Assembly (NCBI GenBank): GCA_947302715.1
Contig: CAMYVY010000011.1
Span: 1 to 64,000, forward strand
Origin: an uncultured Clostridia bacterium
Lineage (GTDB): Bacteria; Bacillota; Clostridia; Peptostreptococcales; Anaerovoracaceae
DNA: 64,000 nt
Direction of reading: 5' to 3'
Each line of letters starts with the position of its first letter. Position 1 is the stretch's first letter. The translations under genes were made by a program, and so were the position numbers. Under the pieces are notes generated by a model. It saw nothing but the letters and a program-made list of their open reading frames with translations, was not told the DNA's origin and did no database searches. This document shows positions 28,543 to 39,008 of the stretch, in pieces.

Positions 28543-29502
28543 ATGAAAAAGAAATTCACCATAGCGTTAATACTGATAATTTCAATGTTTTGCTTCGTTG
28601 GGTGCGGGCCAAAGGAAGGCTCGACCCAGGAGCAAAGCACCGACACGGAAGCGGAAACACAAGAAGAGGAAGAAAGTAAGGAAGAGAATAAAGAAGAGAA
28701 TAAAGAGGAAGCCGAAACTACAAAGGTGGCCGATTCGTCGGAAATGACCGAGGTGGAAGATGTGGTCCAGGATTGGATGGTTCCAATCCCTGGAAGCGAC
28801 CTTGTTGACGGATCCTACGATATTAACGTAGACAGCAGTTCCTCCATGTTTAAGATTGAATCCTGCAAGCTCAATGTAAAGAACGGAGAGATGAGTGCAG
28901 ACATGACTATGGGAGGAAAAGGTTATCTCTATCTCTTCATGGGAACGGGTGAGGAGGCGGTTGCCGCTGACGAATCTGAATATATACATTTCACCGAGAA
29001 TTCGGATGGAAATCACGTATACACTGTTCCTATTGATGCCCTTGATGCAGGTATCGATTGCGCCGCTTTCAGCAAAAACAAGGAAAAATGGTACGAAAGA
29101 ACCCTTGTCTTTAGAAGCGATTTGATACCGGTAGAAGGATTCCGTGACGGAATAATCAAAACCGCATCTACGCTTGGGATTAGTGATGGTGAGTATCAGG
29201 CCAACATAGAATTAAGCGGTGGTTACGGGAAAGCAAGTATAGAATCTCCGACAAAGGTGAGATTAGAAGACGGAACACTTATTGCCACCATCACGTGGAG
29301 CAGTCCTAACTACGATTATATGGTTGTGGACGGTGAAAAGTATTTGCCGATAAATACTGAAGGGAATTCTGTTTTTGAGATTCCGATTAAGGCAATCGAC
29401 AGATTTGTTCCCGTAATTGCCGATACTACAGCCATGAGTCAGCCCCATGAAATAGATTACATGATAAGAATTGATTCAGCATCAATAACCAATTTGGAGT
29501 AA
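28543..29502 (+). CDS. lipoprotein with two tandem putative tetrapyrrole/metal-binding beta domains
   Basis: Lipobox FCFVGC; two related repeats (DGSYDINVD..KIESCKLNVKNGEMSADMTM / DGEYQANIELSGGYGKASIESPTKVRLEDGTLIATITWSSPNYDYM). Confidence 0.7.
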   Translation: MKKKFTIALILIISMFCFVGCGPKEGSTQEQSTDTEAETQEEEESKEENKEENKEEAETTKVADSSEMTEVEDVVQDWMVPIPGSDLVDGSYDINVDSSSSMFKIESCKLNVKNGEMSADMTMGGKGYLYLFMGTGEEAVAADESEYIHFTENSDGNHVYTVPIDALDAGIDCAAFSKNKEKWYERTLVFRSDLIPVEGFRDGIIKTASTLGISDGEYQANIELSGGYGKASIESPTKVRLEDGTLIATITWSSPNYDYMVVDGEKYLPINTEGNSVFEIPIKAIDRFVPVIADTTAMSQPHEIDYMIRIDSASITNLE

Positions 29503-29512
29503 TACTCTTAAT

Positions 29513-30103
29513 ATGAAAAAACTCTTTTCATTCTTTTTAACGATCCTCCTTTGCTTCTCGATTCTACCTATTACGAGTTGCAAAGGAGGGTCCTCCGAAA
29601 ATGCAAAGAACCAAGACCAAAATGCTTCCTTTGAAGAATGCGAAGTTATTCCCTTAAAATATGCAAATCAATTTGCAGTTGAGAGGTATGGAAGCGGAGC
29701 AGAAAAGGTCTTGGTTCTTCGAATAGAGGATGGACTTAATTACATAGTGCTTCCCGAGGGGGTAGAACCTCCCTCGACAATCGGAGGTAGCGATACAAGT
29801 AAATATACAATTATAAATCAGCCGCTTGATTCAGTTTATCTCGCGGCTTCTTCTGTTATGGACTTGATTTCTGCGATGGATTCCGGTGCGGATTTATCCC
29901 ACGTTAAACTTACTTCAACAAAGGCTTCAGACTGGGGCATTCCGGAAATCAAAGAAATGGTTGATAACGGAGAGATAGCCTATGTCGGTAAGTATAACGC
30001 ACCTGACTACGAAGCTCTCTTGGAAACGGAATGCGACCTTGCTGTAGGTTGGAGTCCATGTACGCAGGCTTTCTTGATGCAATCAAACAAGGTGAAAAAT
30101 TAA
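29513..30103 (+). CDS. truncated ABC transporter substrate-binding lipoprotein (BtuF/FepB-like)
   Basis: Lipobox PITSC; FAVERYGSGAEKVLVLRIEDGLNYIVLPEG...IINQPLDSVYLAASSVMDLISAMD...; ends abruptly after ECDLAVG. Confidence 0.75.
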   Translation: MKKLFSFFLTILLCFSILPITSCKGGSSENAKNQDQNASFEECEVIPLKYANQFAVERYGSGAEKVLVLRIEDGLNYIVLPEGVEPPSTIGGSDTSKYTIINQPLDSVYLAASSVMDLISAMDSGADLSHVKLTSTKASDWGIPEIKEMVDNGEIAYVGKYNAPDYEALLETECDLAVGWSPCTQAFLMQSNKVKN

Positions 30104-30131
30104 ATTAAGTGATTTGTGGAGACGAGGATAT

Positions 30132-31643
30132 ATGTCTAAGGTAATAATGATACAGGGAACCATGTCGAATGTCGGTAAAAGCCTGATATCTGCCGGACTA
30201 TGCAGAGTGTTTCGGCAGGACGGATTTAGAGTTGCTCCATTCAAGTCGCAAAACATGGCGCTAAACTCATTTGCAACACCGGAGGGTCTTGAAATCGGCC
30301 GGGCGCAGGCCATGCAAGCGGAGGCATCAGGCATAGAGCCATCGGTCCTCATGAATCCGATTCTCTTAAAACCCACCGGGAATTCCTCATCTCAGCTCAT
30401 AGTGAACGGAAGATCGATAGGAGATATGACGGCAAGGGAGTATTTTGCATTCAAGACCAGTTTAATTCCGAATATCAAAGAGTCGTTCTATAAGCTTGCT
30501 GAAGATAACGACGTTATCGTTATTGAAGGTGCAGGATCGCCTGCAGAGATTAATCTTAGGCATCAAGACATAGTTAATATGGGGCTGGCAGAAATGCTTG
30601 ATACGCCGGTTGTTTTAGTGGGCGACATCGACAGAGGCGGAGTCTTTGCTCAGCTTCTTGGTACCTATCTGTTATTCTCAGACAAAGAGAGGGAACGAGT
30701 AAAGGGCCTGATAGTAAACAAATTCCGTGGGGATAAAACTCTACTTACCCCCGGCTTTGAGATGATAAAGGATAAACTTCCTGTACCATTTATCGGCGTC
30801 ATTCCATATGAGAATCTCGGATTGGAAGATGAGGACTCTCTTTCCGATAGACTTGTTGAGTCTGATCCGAGAAATGCCAAGGAAATAGATATCGCAGCAA
30901 TAAGGTTGCCATGGCTCTCGAATTTTACGGATCTGGATGTATTTGAACAATTTGAACGAGTTTCTGTCAGGTATGTGAATCAGATAAAAGATTTTGGAAA
31001 TCCTGATCTCATCGTTATACCCGGATCAAAAAACACGATAAGCGATTTGAGATGGCTTAAGTCAAGTGGAATGGGAGAGTTGATTGTTAATCACGCAAAT
31101 TGTGGAACTCCGGTTATCGGCATATGTGGAGGATACCAGATTTTAGGTTCATCTGTTGAGGATCCACTGGGAGTAGAGGAAGGAGGAACAGAACAAGGAT
31201 TAAACCTTCTTCCTGTTAAGACAATCATGGCAGGAGAAAAGAAGACTCTTCAGTTTGATGGAAGCTTTGTTTCCGGAGGAGAATTATTTGATGAATTAAA
31301 AGGCCTTAAATTAACGGGCTACGAGATACATATGGGGAGCACCGATGTCTTTTATGACAAAGCAAAACCATTTACGTCGGAAGGAACCGGAATATGCTTT
31401 GGCAATATATACGGCTCATATATTCATGGGCTATTTGATGAGAGAGGCGTGGCATCGACGGTTGTAAAATGCCTTTCGAGAAGGAAGGGGTTGGACTATC
31501 CGGAATCTGAACTCGGGATGGCCTTGCCCCGAAGAGAGTTCAAGGAAAAGAAATACGATGAACTCGCAAATCTAATCCGAGGAAATATCGATATGAAGTA
31601 CATCTATGAAATGATGCAGTTAGAGGTGAAGCATATTGGATAG
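30132..31643 (+). CDS. cbiP: cobyric acid synthase
   Basis: IMIQGTMSNVGKSLISAGLCRVFRQDGFRVAPFKSQNMALNS; GATase GICGGYQ. Confidence 0.96.
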   Translation: MSKVIMIQGTMSNVGKSLISAGLCRVFRQDGFRVAPFKSQNMALNSFATPEGLEIGRAQAMQAEASGIEPSVLMNPILLKPTGNSSSQLIVNGRSIGDMTAREYFAFKTSLIPNIKESFYKLAEDNDVIVIEGAGSPAEINLRHQDIVNMGLAEMLDTPVVLVGDIDRGGVFAQLLGTYLLFSDKERERVKGLIVNKFRGDKTLLTPGFEMIKDKLPVPFIGVIPYENLGLEDEDSLSDRLVESDPRNAKEIDIAAIRLPWLSNFTDLDVFEQFERVSVRYVNQIKDFGNPDLIVIPGSKNTISDLRWLKSSGMGELIVNHANCGTPVIGICGGYQILGSSVEDPLGVEEGGTEQGLNLLPVKTIMAGEKKTLQFDGSFVSGGELFDELKGLKLTGYEIHMGSTDVFYDKAKPFTSEGTGICFGNIYGSYIHGLFDERGVASTVVKCLSRRKGLDYPESELGMALPRREFKEKKYDELANLIRGNIDMKYIYEMMQLEVKHIG

Positions 31644-32841
31644 GCCGAGGGAAAGACTTAGATACGGATTTACGACAGGTAGCTGTGCTGCTGCCGCCGC
31701 AAAGGCAGCTACATTTATGCTTCTGACGGGAGGAAGAAAAGATAGAATATCGATTGAAACTCCCAAAGGTATTATTTTTGATGCTGAGATTTTGGATATA
31801 GAAAAAGATAGGAATAAAGTTAAATGTGCGGTCCGAAAGGACGGTGGCGATGATCCGGATGTTACGACTGGTCTTTTGATATATGCAGAGGCCACCAGGA
31901 TTTACGATTCCATATATGAGATTGCGGAAAATGCTGAGAGAAATGACGAAGTCAATCAGATAGAAATAGTAGGTGGCGATGGAATCGGCTTGGTAACAAA
32001 GCCGGGACTCGACCAAGCTGTTGGTAATCACGCTATAAACTCTGTTCCAAGGGCGATGATAGAAAAGGAAGTAAGAGAGGTCCTTAATCTCTGCGATCCT
32101 GAATGCGTAATAAGGATTACAATATCTGCACCCGGAGGGGATGAGGTGGCAAAAAAGACCTTCAATCCAAGACTTGGAATTGAGGGAGGAATATCGATTT
32201 TGGGAACCAGCGGTATTGTTGAACCGATGAGCACTGAAGCTATTATAGAAACAATCAGAGTAGAGATGAACCAAAAGAAGGCCGAGGGTTACCGGATTAT
32301 TTCCATGTCACCAGGAAACTACGGTTTGGATTTTATGGCAAAGGAATATGGATTCGATTTGGAAAAGAGCGTAAAGTGCAGTAACTTCATCGGCGCGGCA
32401 TGCGATATAGCATCGGAACTTGAATTTGAGGAAATGCTTTTTGTTGGACATGCAGGGAAGCTTGTAAAAATAGCCGGCGGTATCATGAATACGCATTCCA
32501 AAGAGGCTGATTCGCGAATGGAAATAATAGCAGCTTCCTCCATTGAAGCTGGCGCAAGCTTGGAAGATGCAAAGAGAATTCTAAAATCAAATACTACTGA
32601 AGAAGCGTTCCAAGTATTGAAACGGAAAGAAAGCTCATCGCTAATAAAGAAAACTTCGAAATATATCGTGGACAAAATTGCGTACTATATGGATAGGCGT
32701 ATGCAGGGGAGTCCCAAGATTGAATGTGTAATGTTCACAAATGAACTCGGAATTCTGGCGATGACGGATGGAGCAGCTGATCTGATAAACAGAATAAACA
32801 ATGAGTACAATAATTCAACTCAATCAATTGATAAAAAATAG
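31636..32841 (+). CDS. cbiD: cobalt-precorrin-5B (C1)-methyltransferase
   Basis: RLRYGFTTGSCAAAAAKAA; TKPGLDQAVGNHAINSVPR; GTSGIVEPMS. Confidence 0.95.
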   Translation: MDRPRERLRYGFTTGSCAAAAAKAATFMLLTGGRKDRISIETPKGIIFDAEILDIEKDRNKVKCAVRKDGGDDPDVTTGLLIYAEATRIYDSIYEIAENAERNDEVNQIEIVGGDGIGLVTKPGLDQAVGNHAINSVPRAMIEKEVREVLNLCDPECVIRITISAPGGDEVAKKTFNPRLGIEGGISILGTSGIVEPMSTEAIIETIRVEMNQKKAEGYRIISMSPGNYGLDFMAKEYGFDLEKSVKCSNFIGAACDIASELEFEEMLFVGHAGKLVKIAGGIMNTHSKEADSRMEIIAASSIEAGASLEDAKRILKSNTTEEAFQVLKRKESSSLIKKTSKYIVDKIAYYMDRRMQGSPKIECVMFTNELGILAMTDGAADLINRINNEYNNSTQSIDKK

Positions 32842-32861
32842 AGGATAGAGGAAATACTAAT

Positions 32862-33626
32862 ATGGAAAGCAAAGTGTATTTTGTTGGCGCTGGGCCGGGA
32901 GCGAAGGATCTCATTACTGTGAGGGGAATGGAACTAATCAAGAAAGCCGACATGATAATCTACGCAGGCTCGCTTGTTAATCCCGAGCTCCTGGAATATG
33001 CGAGACCTGACTGTGAAATCTTTGATAGCTCAAGAATGACACTTGATGATGTCGTGGATAAATATATCTTGGCCAAGGAAAGAAAGCTAAATGTTGTAAG
33101 ACTTCACACAGGGGATCCCAGCCTTTATGGGGCGATAAAAGAGCAGATGGATGCGCTTGATGAACTAAGGATTGAATATGAGGTGTGTCCTGGCGTCAGT
33201 GCATGCTTTGGAGCTGCAGCAAGTATGAACCTTGAATATACTCTTCCGGGAATTTCGCAATCTCTTATTATTACGCGAATGGCCGGACGCACTGCGGTTC
33301 CTGAAAAGGAGAGCATAGAAGGCTTTGCGGCGCACCAAGCGACAATGGCGGTTTATCTTTCCGCAGGTAATTTGGGAGAACTTTCAAGGCGGCTGATTGA
33401 CGGAGGCTACGATGCCGATACTCCCGCGGCCATAGTATATAAGGCAACGTGGGAGGATGAGAAGATTGTCACATGCAAAGTGGCTGAACTCGAGAAAGCC
33501 GCAGAGGATAACGGAATCAAAAAGACTGCGGTGGTTTTGGTAGGAAATGTTGTATCGGGAGAAGGCTACGAGAAATCAAAGTTATATGACAAACATTTTT
33601 CAACGGAGTTTAGAAATGCAGATTAG
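32862..33626 (+). CDS. cbiF: cobalt-precorrin-4 (C11) methyltransferase
   Basis: VYFVGAGPGAKDLITVRGMELIKKADMIIYAGSLVNPELL; RLHTGDPSLYGA. Confidence 0.95.
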   Translation: MESKVYFVGAGPGAKDLITVRGMELIKKADMIIYAGSLVNPELLEYARPDCEIFDSSRMTLDDVVDKYILAKERKLNVVRLHTGDPSLYGAIKEQMDALDELRIEYEVCPGVSACFGAAASMNLEYTLPGISQSLIITRMAGRTAVPEKESIEGFAAHQATMAVYLSAGNLGELSRRLIDGGYDADTPAAIVYKATWEDEKIVTCKVAELEKAAEDNGIKKTAVVLVGNVVSGEGYEKSKLYDKHFSTEFRNAD

Positions 33627-35313
33627 AATAGTAAGCTTTACGAAAAAAGGCAGAGAACTGTCCGAAAGAATTGAGAAGGCTTTTCCGGAACACGTTTTTC
33701 TCAGGTACAAGAAGGGCGAAGATAACCTGACTGAGTTTACCGAGGCGGCATTTAAGGGTAATAATCCTCTATTATTTATTGGGGCAATGGGGATTGCGGT
33801 TAGAACCATTGCTCCATTTGTTGAGGACAAGCTAAAGGATCCGCCGGTAATAGTAATAGATGAACTGGGAAAACATGTGATACCAATTCTTTCGGGACAT
33901 ATAGGAGGAGCGAATGAATTGGCGCTTTCTGTTGCCGAAAGAATTGAAGCAATCCCTGTTGTCACCACGGCAACGGACTTAAACCAAGCATTCTCAGTGG
34001 ACTTATTCGCAAAGGAAAACAATCTCGAAATAGTTAATCGAGAAGGGATCGCCAGGACCTCGATGAAAGCCCTTGAGGGGAAGCCCATAACGATATCGGT
34101 ACAGAATTATCCGCCTAAGAATGATGTGGACGTTATGGTCTTGGATGGACTCTTTATTAAATCAGGCCTTGTTGTAGGGGTTGGTTGCAAGAGAGGAAAG
34201 ACCACGACGGAAATACAAGCATTCGTAGATGAGTGCTTGGAAATGATTGGAGCAACAAAATCGGATATAAGCGCTATTTCGTCTATAGACATCAAAGCGG
34301 ACGAAGAGGGGTTGATAGAGCTAAGCAAGGAACTTTCGGTACCCTTCATAACCTTTGAAAAAGATCTGCTGGAAAAAGTTAATGGCAGCTTCTCTTCGTC
34401 TGACTTTGTAAAGTCGAAGGTTGGTGTCGACAATGTATGCGAGAGGTCGGCTGTACTTGCAAGAGGAAAAGGCGCGGAGATTCTTTTGAAAAAACAAAGT
34501 AGGGACGGGATCACAGTCGCCATTGCTGGAACAAAAAAGGACAACAAAACAATCTACGTTGTGGGAATGGGTCCCGGAACGGAGAAGTTGATTACTCCGG
34601 AAGCAAAGGAGGCATTGGATAGAGCCGATACCATTATTGGATATACTGTTTATCTTGATTTGCTAAAGAACAGGTATCCTGAAAAGGAAATGCTTTCGAC
34701 ACCTATGACTAAGGAGGTTGAGCGCTGCCGTATTTGCTTTAGAGAGGCAGCCAAAGGTAAATCCGTCGCAATGGTTTGCAGTGGTGATCCTGGGGTCTAT
34801 GGTATGGCTTCAATAATGCATGAACTGCTGGATGAAGTTAATGGTAACTTCAGAATAAAAGTAATTCCCGGAATCACAGCAGCCATGAGCGGTGCAGCGA
34901 TCTTAGGTGCACCCATAAACCATGATTTTTGTGTAATTAGTTTAAGTGATCTTTTGACGCCATGGGAGCTGATAGAGAGACGACTTAGGGCTGCCGCAGA
35001 GGGCGACCTTGCGATTGCAATATACAATCCGTCGAGCAGAAAAAGAAACGACTATCTTGGGCGAGCATGCAGCATTCTTGCTGAAACGATAGAATTGAAC
35101 AGACCATGCGGCTACGTCAAGAATATCGGACGGGACGGAGAAACGTATAGAGTTTGCAGTATGGCGGATTTGATAGAAGCGGAAAGTAAAGGCGAAATAG
35201 ATATGTTCACTACGGTTTTCATAGGAAATTCACAAACAAGAATTATAGGTGATAAGCTTGTTACTCCAAGGGGCTATTTGAGTAAACCGGGCGTAAGTAA
35301 CGAGAAGATATAA
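33616..35313 (+). CDS. cbiGH: fused cobalt-precorrin-5A hydrolase / precorrin-3B C17-methyltransferase
   Basis: CbiG: FIGAMGIAVRTIAPFVEDKLKDPPVIVIDELGKHVIPILSGHIGGAN; CbiH: IYVVGMGPGTEKLITPEAKEALDRADTIIGY...SGDPGVYGMA. Confidence 0.95.
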   Translation: MQIRIVSFTKKGRELSERIEKAFPEHVFLRYKKGEDNLTEFTEAAFKGNNPLLFIGAMGIAVRTIAPFVEDKLKDPPVIVIDELGKHVIPILSGHIGGANELALSVAERIEAIPVVTTATDLNQAFSVDLFAKENNLEIVNREGIARTSMKALEGKPITISVQNYPPKNDVDVMVLDGLFIKSGLVVGVGCKRGKTTTEIQAFVDECLEMIGATKSDISAISSIDIKADEEGLIELSKELSVPFITFEKDLLEKVNGSFSSSDFVKSKVGVDNVCERSAVLARGKGAEILLKKQSRDGITVAIAGTKKDNKTIYVVGMGPGTEKLITPEAKEALDRADTIIGYTVYLDLLKNRYPEKEMLSTPMTKEVERCRICFREAAKGKSVAMVCSGDPGVYGMASIMHELLDEVNGNFRIKVIPGITAAMSGAAILGAPINHDFCVISLSDLLTPWELIERRLRAAAEGDLAIAIYNPSSRKRNDYLGRACSILAETIELNRPCGYVKNIGRDGETYRVCSMADLIEAESKGEIDMFTTVFIGNSQTRIIGDKLVTPRGYLSKPGVSNEKI

Positions 35314-35337
35314 AAAAAGGAGACATGCGAGAGTACG

Positions 35338-36891
35338 ATGAAACGCATACTGATTTTTTCCGGAACAACTGAAGGAAGAACACTTTCCGAGAAACTTGTG
35401 AGCATGGGAATTTCGCATACCGTTTCGGTTGCATCGGAATATGGCGAACTGATGATGCATGAAAGTCCGCTCGTTAGCATCATGCATGGACGAATGGATG
35501 AGACACAGATGGAGAGCTTTATTTCAAATCACATAGATTTGGTTTTTGATGCCACGCATCCATTTGCCGAGATTGTATCAGAGAATATAAGAAAGGCCTG
35601 TGATGCCGTCGGAGCCGTGTATATTCGCGTTGTCAGGGATTATGACAGTCTCGTTGATTCCAATAAATCGAAAACCGAGTCGAATGAGAATGTAGTTTTT
35701 TTTAATAATATCAGCGAATGCATTCATGAACTTTTAAAGACGGATGGAAATATTCTATTAACGACGGGAAGCAAGAGTTTGAAAGAATTCACTTCATGCG
35801 ATGAACTCAAGCATAGAATCTTTGCAAGGGTTCTTCCTTCTGCTGAAAGCATCAAGCTATGCAATGATGCCGGCTTATTCGGCAAAAGCATCATAGCGAT
35901 GCACGGTCCGTTTTCCGAGGAAATAAACAGAGCAATAATAAATCAATATGATATAGGAATACTCGTAACAAAAGAGACAGGAAACGCAGGCGGATTTCCT
36001 GAGAAGATTTCTGCCGCCAATAAGGAAGGGATTAGAGCATTTGTCATTGGTCGTCCAAAGGAGAAGGAGGGAATCTCATTGGATGAGGCTATCGAGCTTT
36101 GTGAGAATACTCTTTTCGATAGTGCGACCGAGTTTAATGCCCTCTATTTAGAAAATGAATCTCCTGCGAATGAACGTGAACTTGTTACTCTTGATATATC
36201 GCTTATTGGAATAGGTCCGGGAGCAAAAGAGTATCTTACGATTAAGGCTGCAAAACTGATTGATGATGCGGATTTAATTTTTGGTGCACCCAGGATGATT
36301 TCCGGTTATGAGAATAAGAAATGTTATCCGTATTATCTCGCAAAGGATGTTCTTCCTATATTAAAGAAAACAATCAAGGGGACCATTGAATCCACAGGTA
36401 AAGGAAAAAAGGCACATCAAAAGAGAATAGGAGTAGCGATACTCTTTAGTGGCGACAGCGGATTCTACAGTGGCGCAAAGAAGATGAAGGTTGGGCTTGA
36501 AGAAGGTTTGTTGGATTTGGCTTCCGATGGTTCAGTGCTGTATCGAATAGATATGATTCCGGGGATTTCATCGCTTTCATATTTTGCTTCGCGACTCGGC
36601 ATCGACTATTCCGATTCAAATCTTATGAGTTTGCACGGTAAAGACTCAGTGAATGATGAACTAAAGTCCCTTATAAACGAAGTTAATAAAAGCGGTTCGG
36701 TGTTTACTCTTCTGTCGGGCAAGGGTGATATAGAAAAAATCCTTGATGCTGCAGGGAAAGGATACAGAATTATAGTCGGTTATAATCTTTCGTATGATAA
36801 TGAGATGATAGTGGATGTTACAAGCTGCGAACCTAAAGAAGTATCGAAGCTGGCAGATGGCTCTTATGTTGCATATATAGATAAGCTTTGA
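35338..36891 (+). CDS. cbiJE: fused cobalt-precorrin-6A reductase / C5-methyltransferase
   Basis: CbiJ N-terminus ILIFSGTTEGRTLSEKL...DATHPFAEIVSENI; CbiE C-terminus LIGIGPGAKEYLTIKAAKLIDDADLIFGA. Confidence 0.93.
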   Translation: MKRILIFSGTTEGRTLSEKLVSMGISHTVSVASEYGELMMHESPLVSIMHGRMDETQMESFISNHIDLVFDATHPFAEIVSENIRKACDAVGAVYIRVVRDYDSLVDSNKSKTESNENVVFFNNISECIHELLKTDGNILLTTGSKSLKEFTSCDELKHRIFARVLPSAESIKLCNDAGLFGKSIIAMHGPFSEEINRAIINQYDIGILVTKETGNAGGFPEKISAANKEGIRAFVIGRPKEKEGISLDEAIELCENTLFDSATEFNALYLENESPANERELVTLDISLIGIGPGAKEYLTIKAAKLIDDADLIFGAPRMISGYENKKCYPYYLAKDVLPILKKTIKGTIESTGKGKKAHQKRIGVAILFSGDSGFYSGAKKMKVGLEEGLLDLASDGSVLYRIDMIPGISSLSYFASRLGIDYSDSNLMSLHGKDSVNDELKSLINEVNKSGSVFTLLSGKGDIEKILDAAGKGYRIIVGYNLSYDNEMIVDVTSCEPKEVSKLADGSYVAYIDKL

Positions 36892-36963
36892 GATGAACTT
36901 TGCATAGCAACAAAGTAACCCAATATGGATGACGTGAAATCGAATAAATGATGGAGTGATATT

Positions 36964-37560
36964 ATGAATGAGCATATACAAGGAGAGGCCTTGATTCCCA
37001 TAATTGATGACGATGATTTTGAAAGAGGTAATGTCCCGATGACAAAGGCCTCTGTTAGGCACCTTAGCATCGCCAAGCTTGAACTTGCAAAGAATTCCGT
37101 CCTATACGATATCAGAAGTGGAACCGGGTCAATCGCTGTTCAAGCAGCGCTCCTGGATAATAGCATCAAAGTATACGCAGTAGAGAAAAAGGCGGAGGCG
37201 GTGGAACTGATCGAAAAGAATAAGAAAAAGTTTTTCTGCGACAATATCGAAATAGTTAAAGGTGAAGCTCCGGAGGCTTTGACCGGTTTAATGCTGCCGA
37301 CTCACGCCTTCATAGGAGGAAGCGGTGGTAATCTAAATAGCATTTTGGATATGCTCAAAAAAATGTCGCCTGGCATAAGAATTGTGCTTAATGCAGTAAG
37401 CTTGGAAACAATATCGGAATTGATGTCCATAATAAAGACTTTCGAATTGGAGAACCTCTCGCTTGAACAGGTTGCGATAAGCAAAGTGAGAGAACTTGGA
37501 AATTATCACATGATGTCAGCCGAGAACCCCGTATTAATTGCTGCATTTAACCTAAGGTAA
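36964..37560 (+). CDS. cbiT: cobalt-precorrin-6B C15-methyltransferase (decarboxylating)
   Basis: PMTKASVRHLSIAKLELAKNSVLYDIRSGTGSIAVQAAL; HAFIGGSGGNL. Confidence 0.94.
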   Translation: MNEHIQGEALIPIIDDDDFERGNVPMTKASVRHLSIAKLELAKNSVLYDIRSGTGSIAVQAALLDNSIKVYAVEKKAEAVELIEKNKKKFFCDNIEIVKGEAPEALTGLMLPTHAFIGGSGGNLNSILDMLKKMSPGIRIVLNAVSLETISELMSIIKTFELENLSLEQVAISKVRELGNYHMMSAENPVLIAAFNLR

Positions 37561-37565
37561 AAGAA

Positions 37566-38972
37566 ATGAGAAATTCTAAACGAATAATGATCGCCGCAGC
37601 AAAAAGCGGAAGCGGCAAAACGATTTTTACCTGCGGGCTCCTAAGACTCCTAAAAAGGAGCGGCTTTGATGTTGGTTCGTTTAAATGCGGGCCGGATTTC
37701 ATAGATCCTATGTTTCATCGAACCGTCCTCGGAGTAAGGGGCGGGAATTTGGATCCTTTCTTTTGTACACATGAAGATTTGCAGAACCTTGTTGCAAAAC
37801 GAAGCGAGGAATATATTGTCATGGAAGGAGCCATGGGAATATATGACGGGATAAGCGGCATGGGGATTAATGGCTCCTGCTATGAGGTTGCCTCCGCGAC
37901 ACTAACGCCAATCATACTGATAATTGATGCAAAGGGGATTGGATCTACGATTGCGTCCCTTATAAAAGGTATACTAATTGATGATAAGGAAAAACTGATT
38001 TCCGGAATTATTCTAAACCGCGCATCAAAATCGTATTTAGAGTCAGTTACTCCATTGATAAACGAAGCAATCAGAGAATCAAAGTCAGAGGCCGTGATTA
38101 TCGGAAATATTCCGAGTGAATCGAGTCTTAAGCTTGAAAGTAGGCACCTGGGACTTAAACTTCCCGAAGAAATCAACGACATAGGTGAACAAATTGACTC
38201 TTTTTCCGACCTCATTTTCAATAATTGTTCCTTGGACAGTATTTTAAGTATAATGAAGGAAGCGAGGGATATCCCTACTAACGCTTGCTATTCAAACGAT
38301 AATCAAAAGATATTAACCGGCAGAGTAAATGAAAAGCTACGGATGGCAGTTGCAATGGATGAGGCGTTCTGTTTTTACTATGAAGAAAACCTTGATGCTC
38401 TACGAGATGCTGAAATTGAGGTTGTGCCATTTTCTCCACTCTATGACAGCCATCTTCCGAAAAACGTAAGTGGTATTCTGATAGGGGGAGGGTATCCCGA
38501 ACTGTATCTCAGGGCGCTATCAGAAAACCGTTCAATCAAGGCTGACATAAAAAATGCAATTGAATCAGGAATGCCGAGCCTTGCAGAATGTGGCGGATTC
38601 ATGTATCTTCTTGATTCAATCGAGGATGAAGAAAGAACTAAGTGGCCCATGTTAGGTGTAATAGAGGGCGGCGCCTACAATACGAATAAGCTATCGAGGT
38701 TCGGATATATAGAATTAAATTCTGTCTCCAATGGCTTAATCCCATCAGGGGAGAAAATCAAGGGACATGAATTTCATTATTTCGATTCGACAAATAATGG
38801 TGAATGTATTTTGGCAGAAAAGGCCAGTGGGACAAAGTCCTGGAAGTGTTGCCATATGAATGAAAACCATATTTGGGGATACCCCCACCTTTACTATCCC
38901 TCGAATCCGGAATTCGTCGAAAGATTTGTAACTGCTATGCGTTTATATAATAGTTCAGCATCAGTAAAGTAG
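37566..38972 (+). CDS. cbiA: cobyrinate a,c-diamide synthase
   Basis: IMIAAAKSGSGKTIFTCGLLRLLKRSGFDVGSFKCGPDFIDPMFH; GGGYPELY; AECGGFMYL. Confidence 0.96.
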   Translation: MRNSKRIMIAAAKSGSGKTIFTCGLLRLLKRSGFDVGSFKCGPDFIDPMFHRTVLGVRGGNLDPFFCTHEDLQNLVAKRSEEYIVMEGAMGIYDGISGMGINGSCYEVASATLTPIILIIDAKGIGSTIASLIKGILIDDKEKLISGIILNRASKSYLESVTPLINEAIRESKSEAVIIGNIPSESSLKLESRHLGLKLPEEINDIGEQIDSFSDLIFNNCSLDSILSIMKEARDIPTNACYSNDNQKILTGRVNEKLRMAVAMDEAFCFYYEENLDALRDAEIEVVPFSPLYDSHLPKNVSGILIGGGYPELYLRALSENRSIKADIKNAIESGMPSLAECGGFMYLLDSIEDEERTKWPMLGVIEGGAYNTNKLSRFGYIELNSVSNGLIPSGEKIKGHEFHYFDSTNNGECILAEKASGTKSWKCCHMNENHIWGYPHLYYPSNPEFVERFVTAMRLYNSSASVK

Positions 38973-39008
38973 GGTGAAGATAAAAAGCAAGATAATGGAT
39001 ATAGAGAT

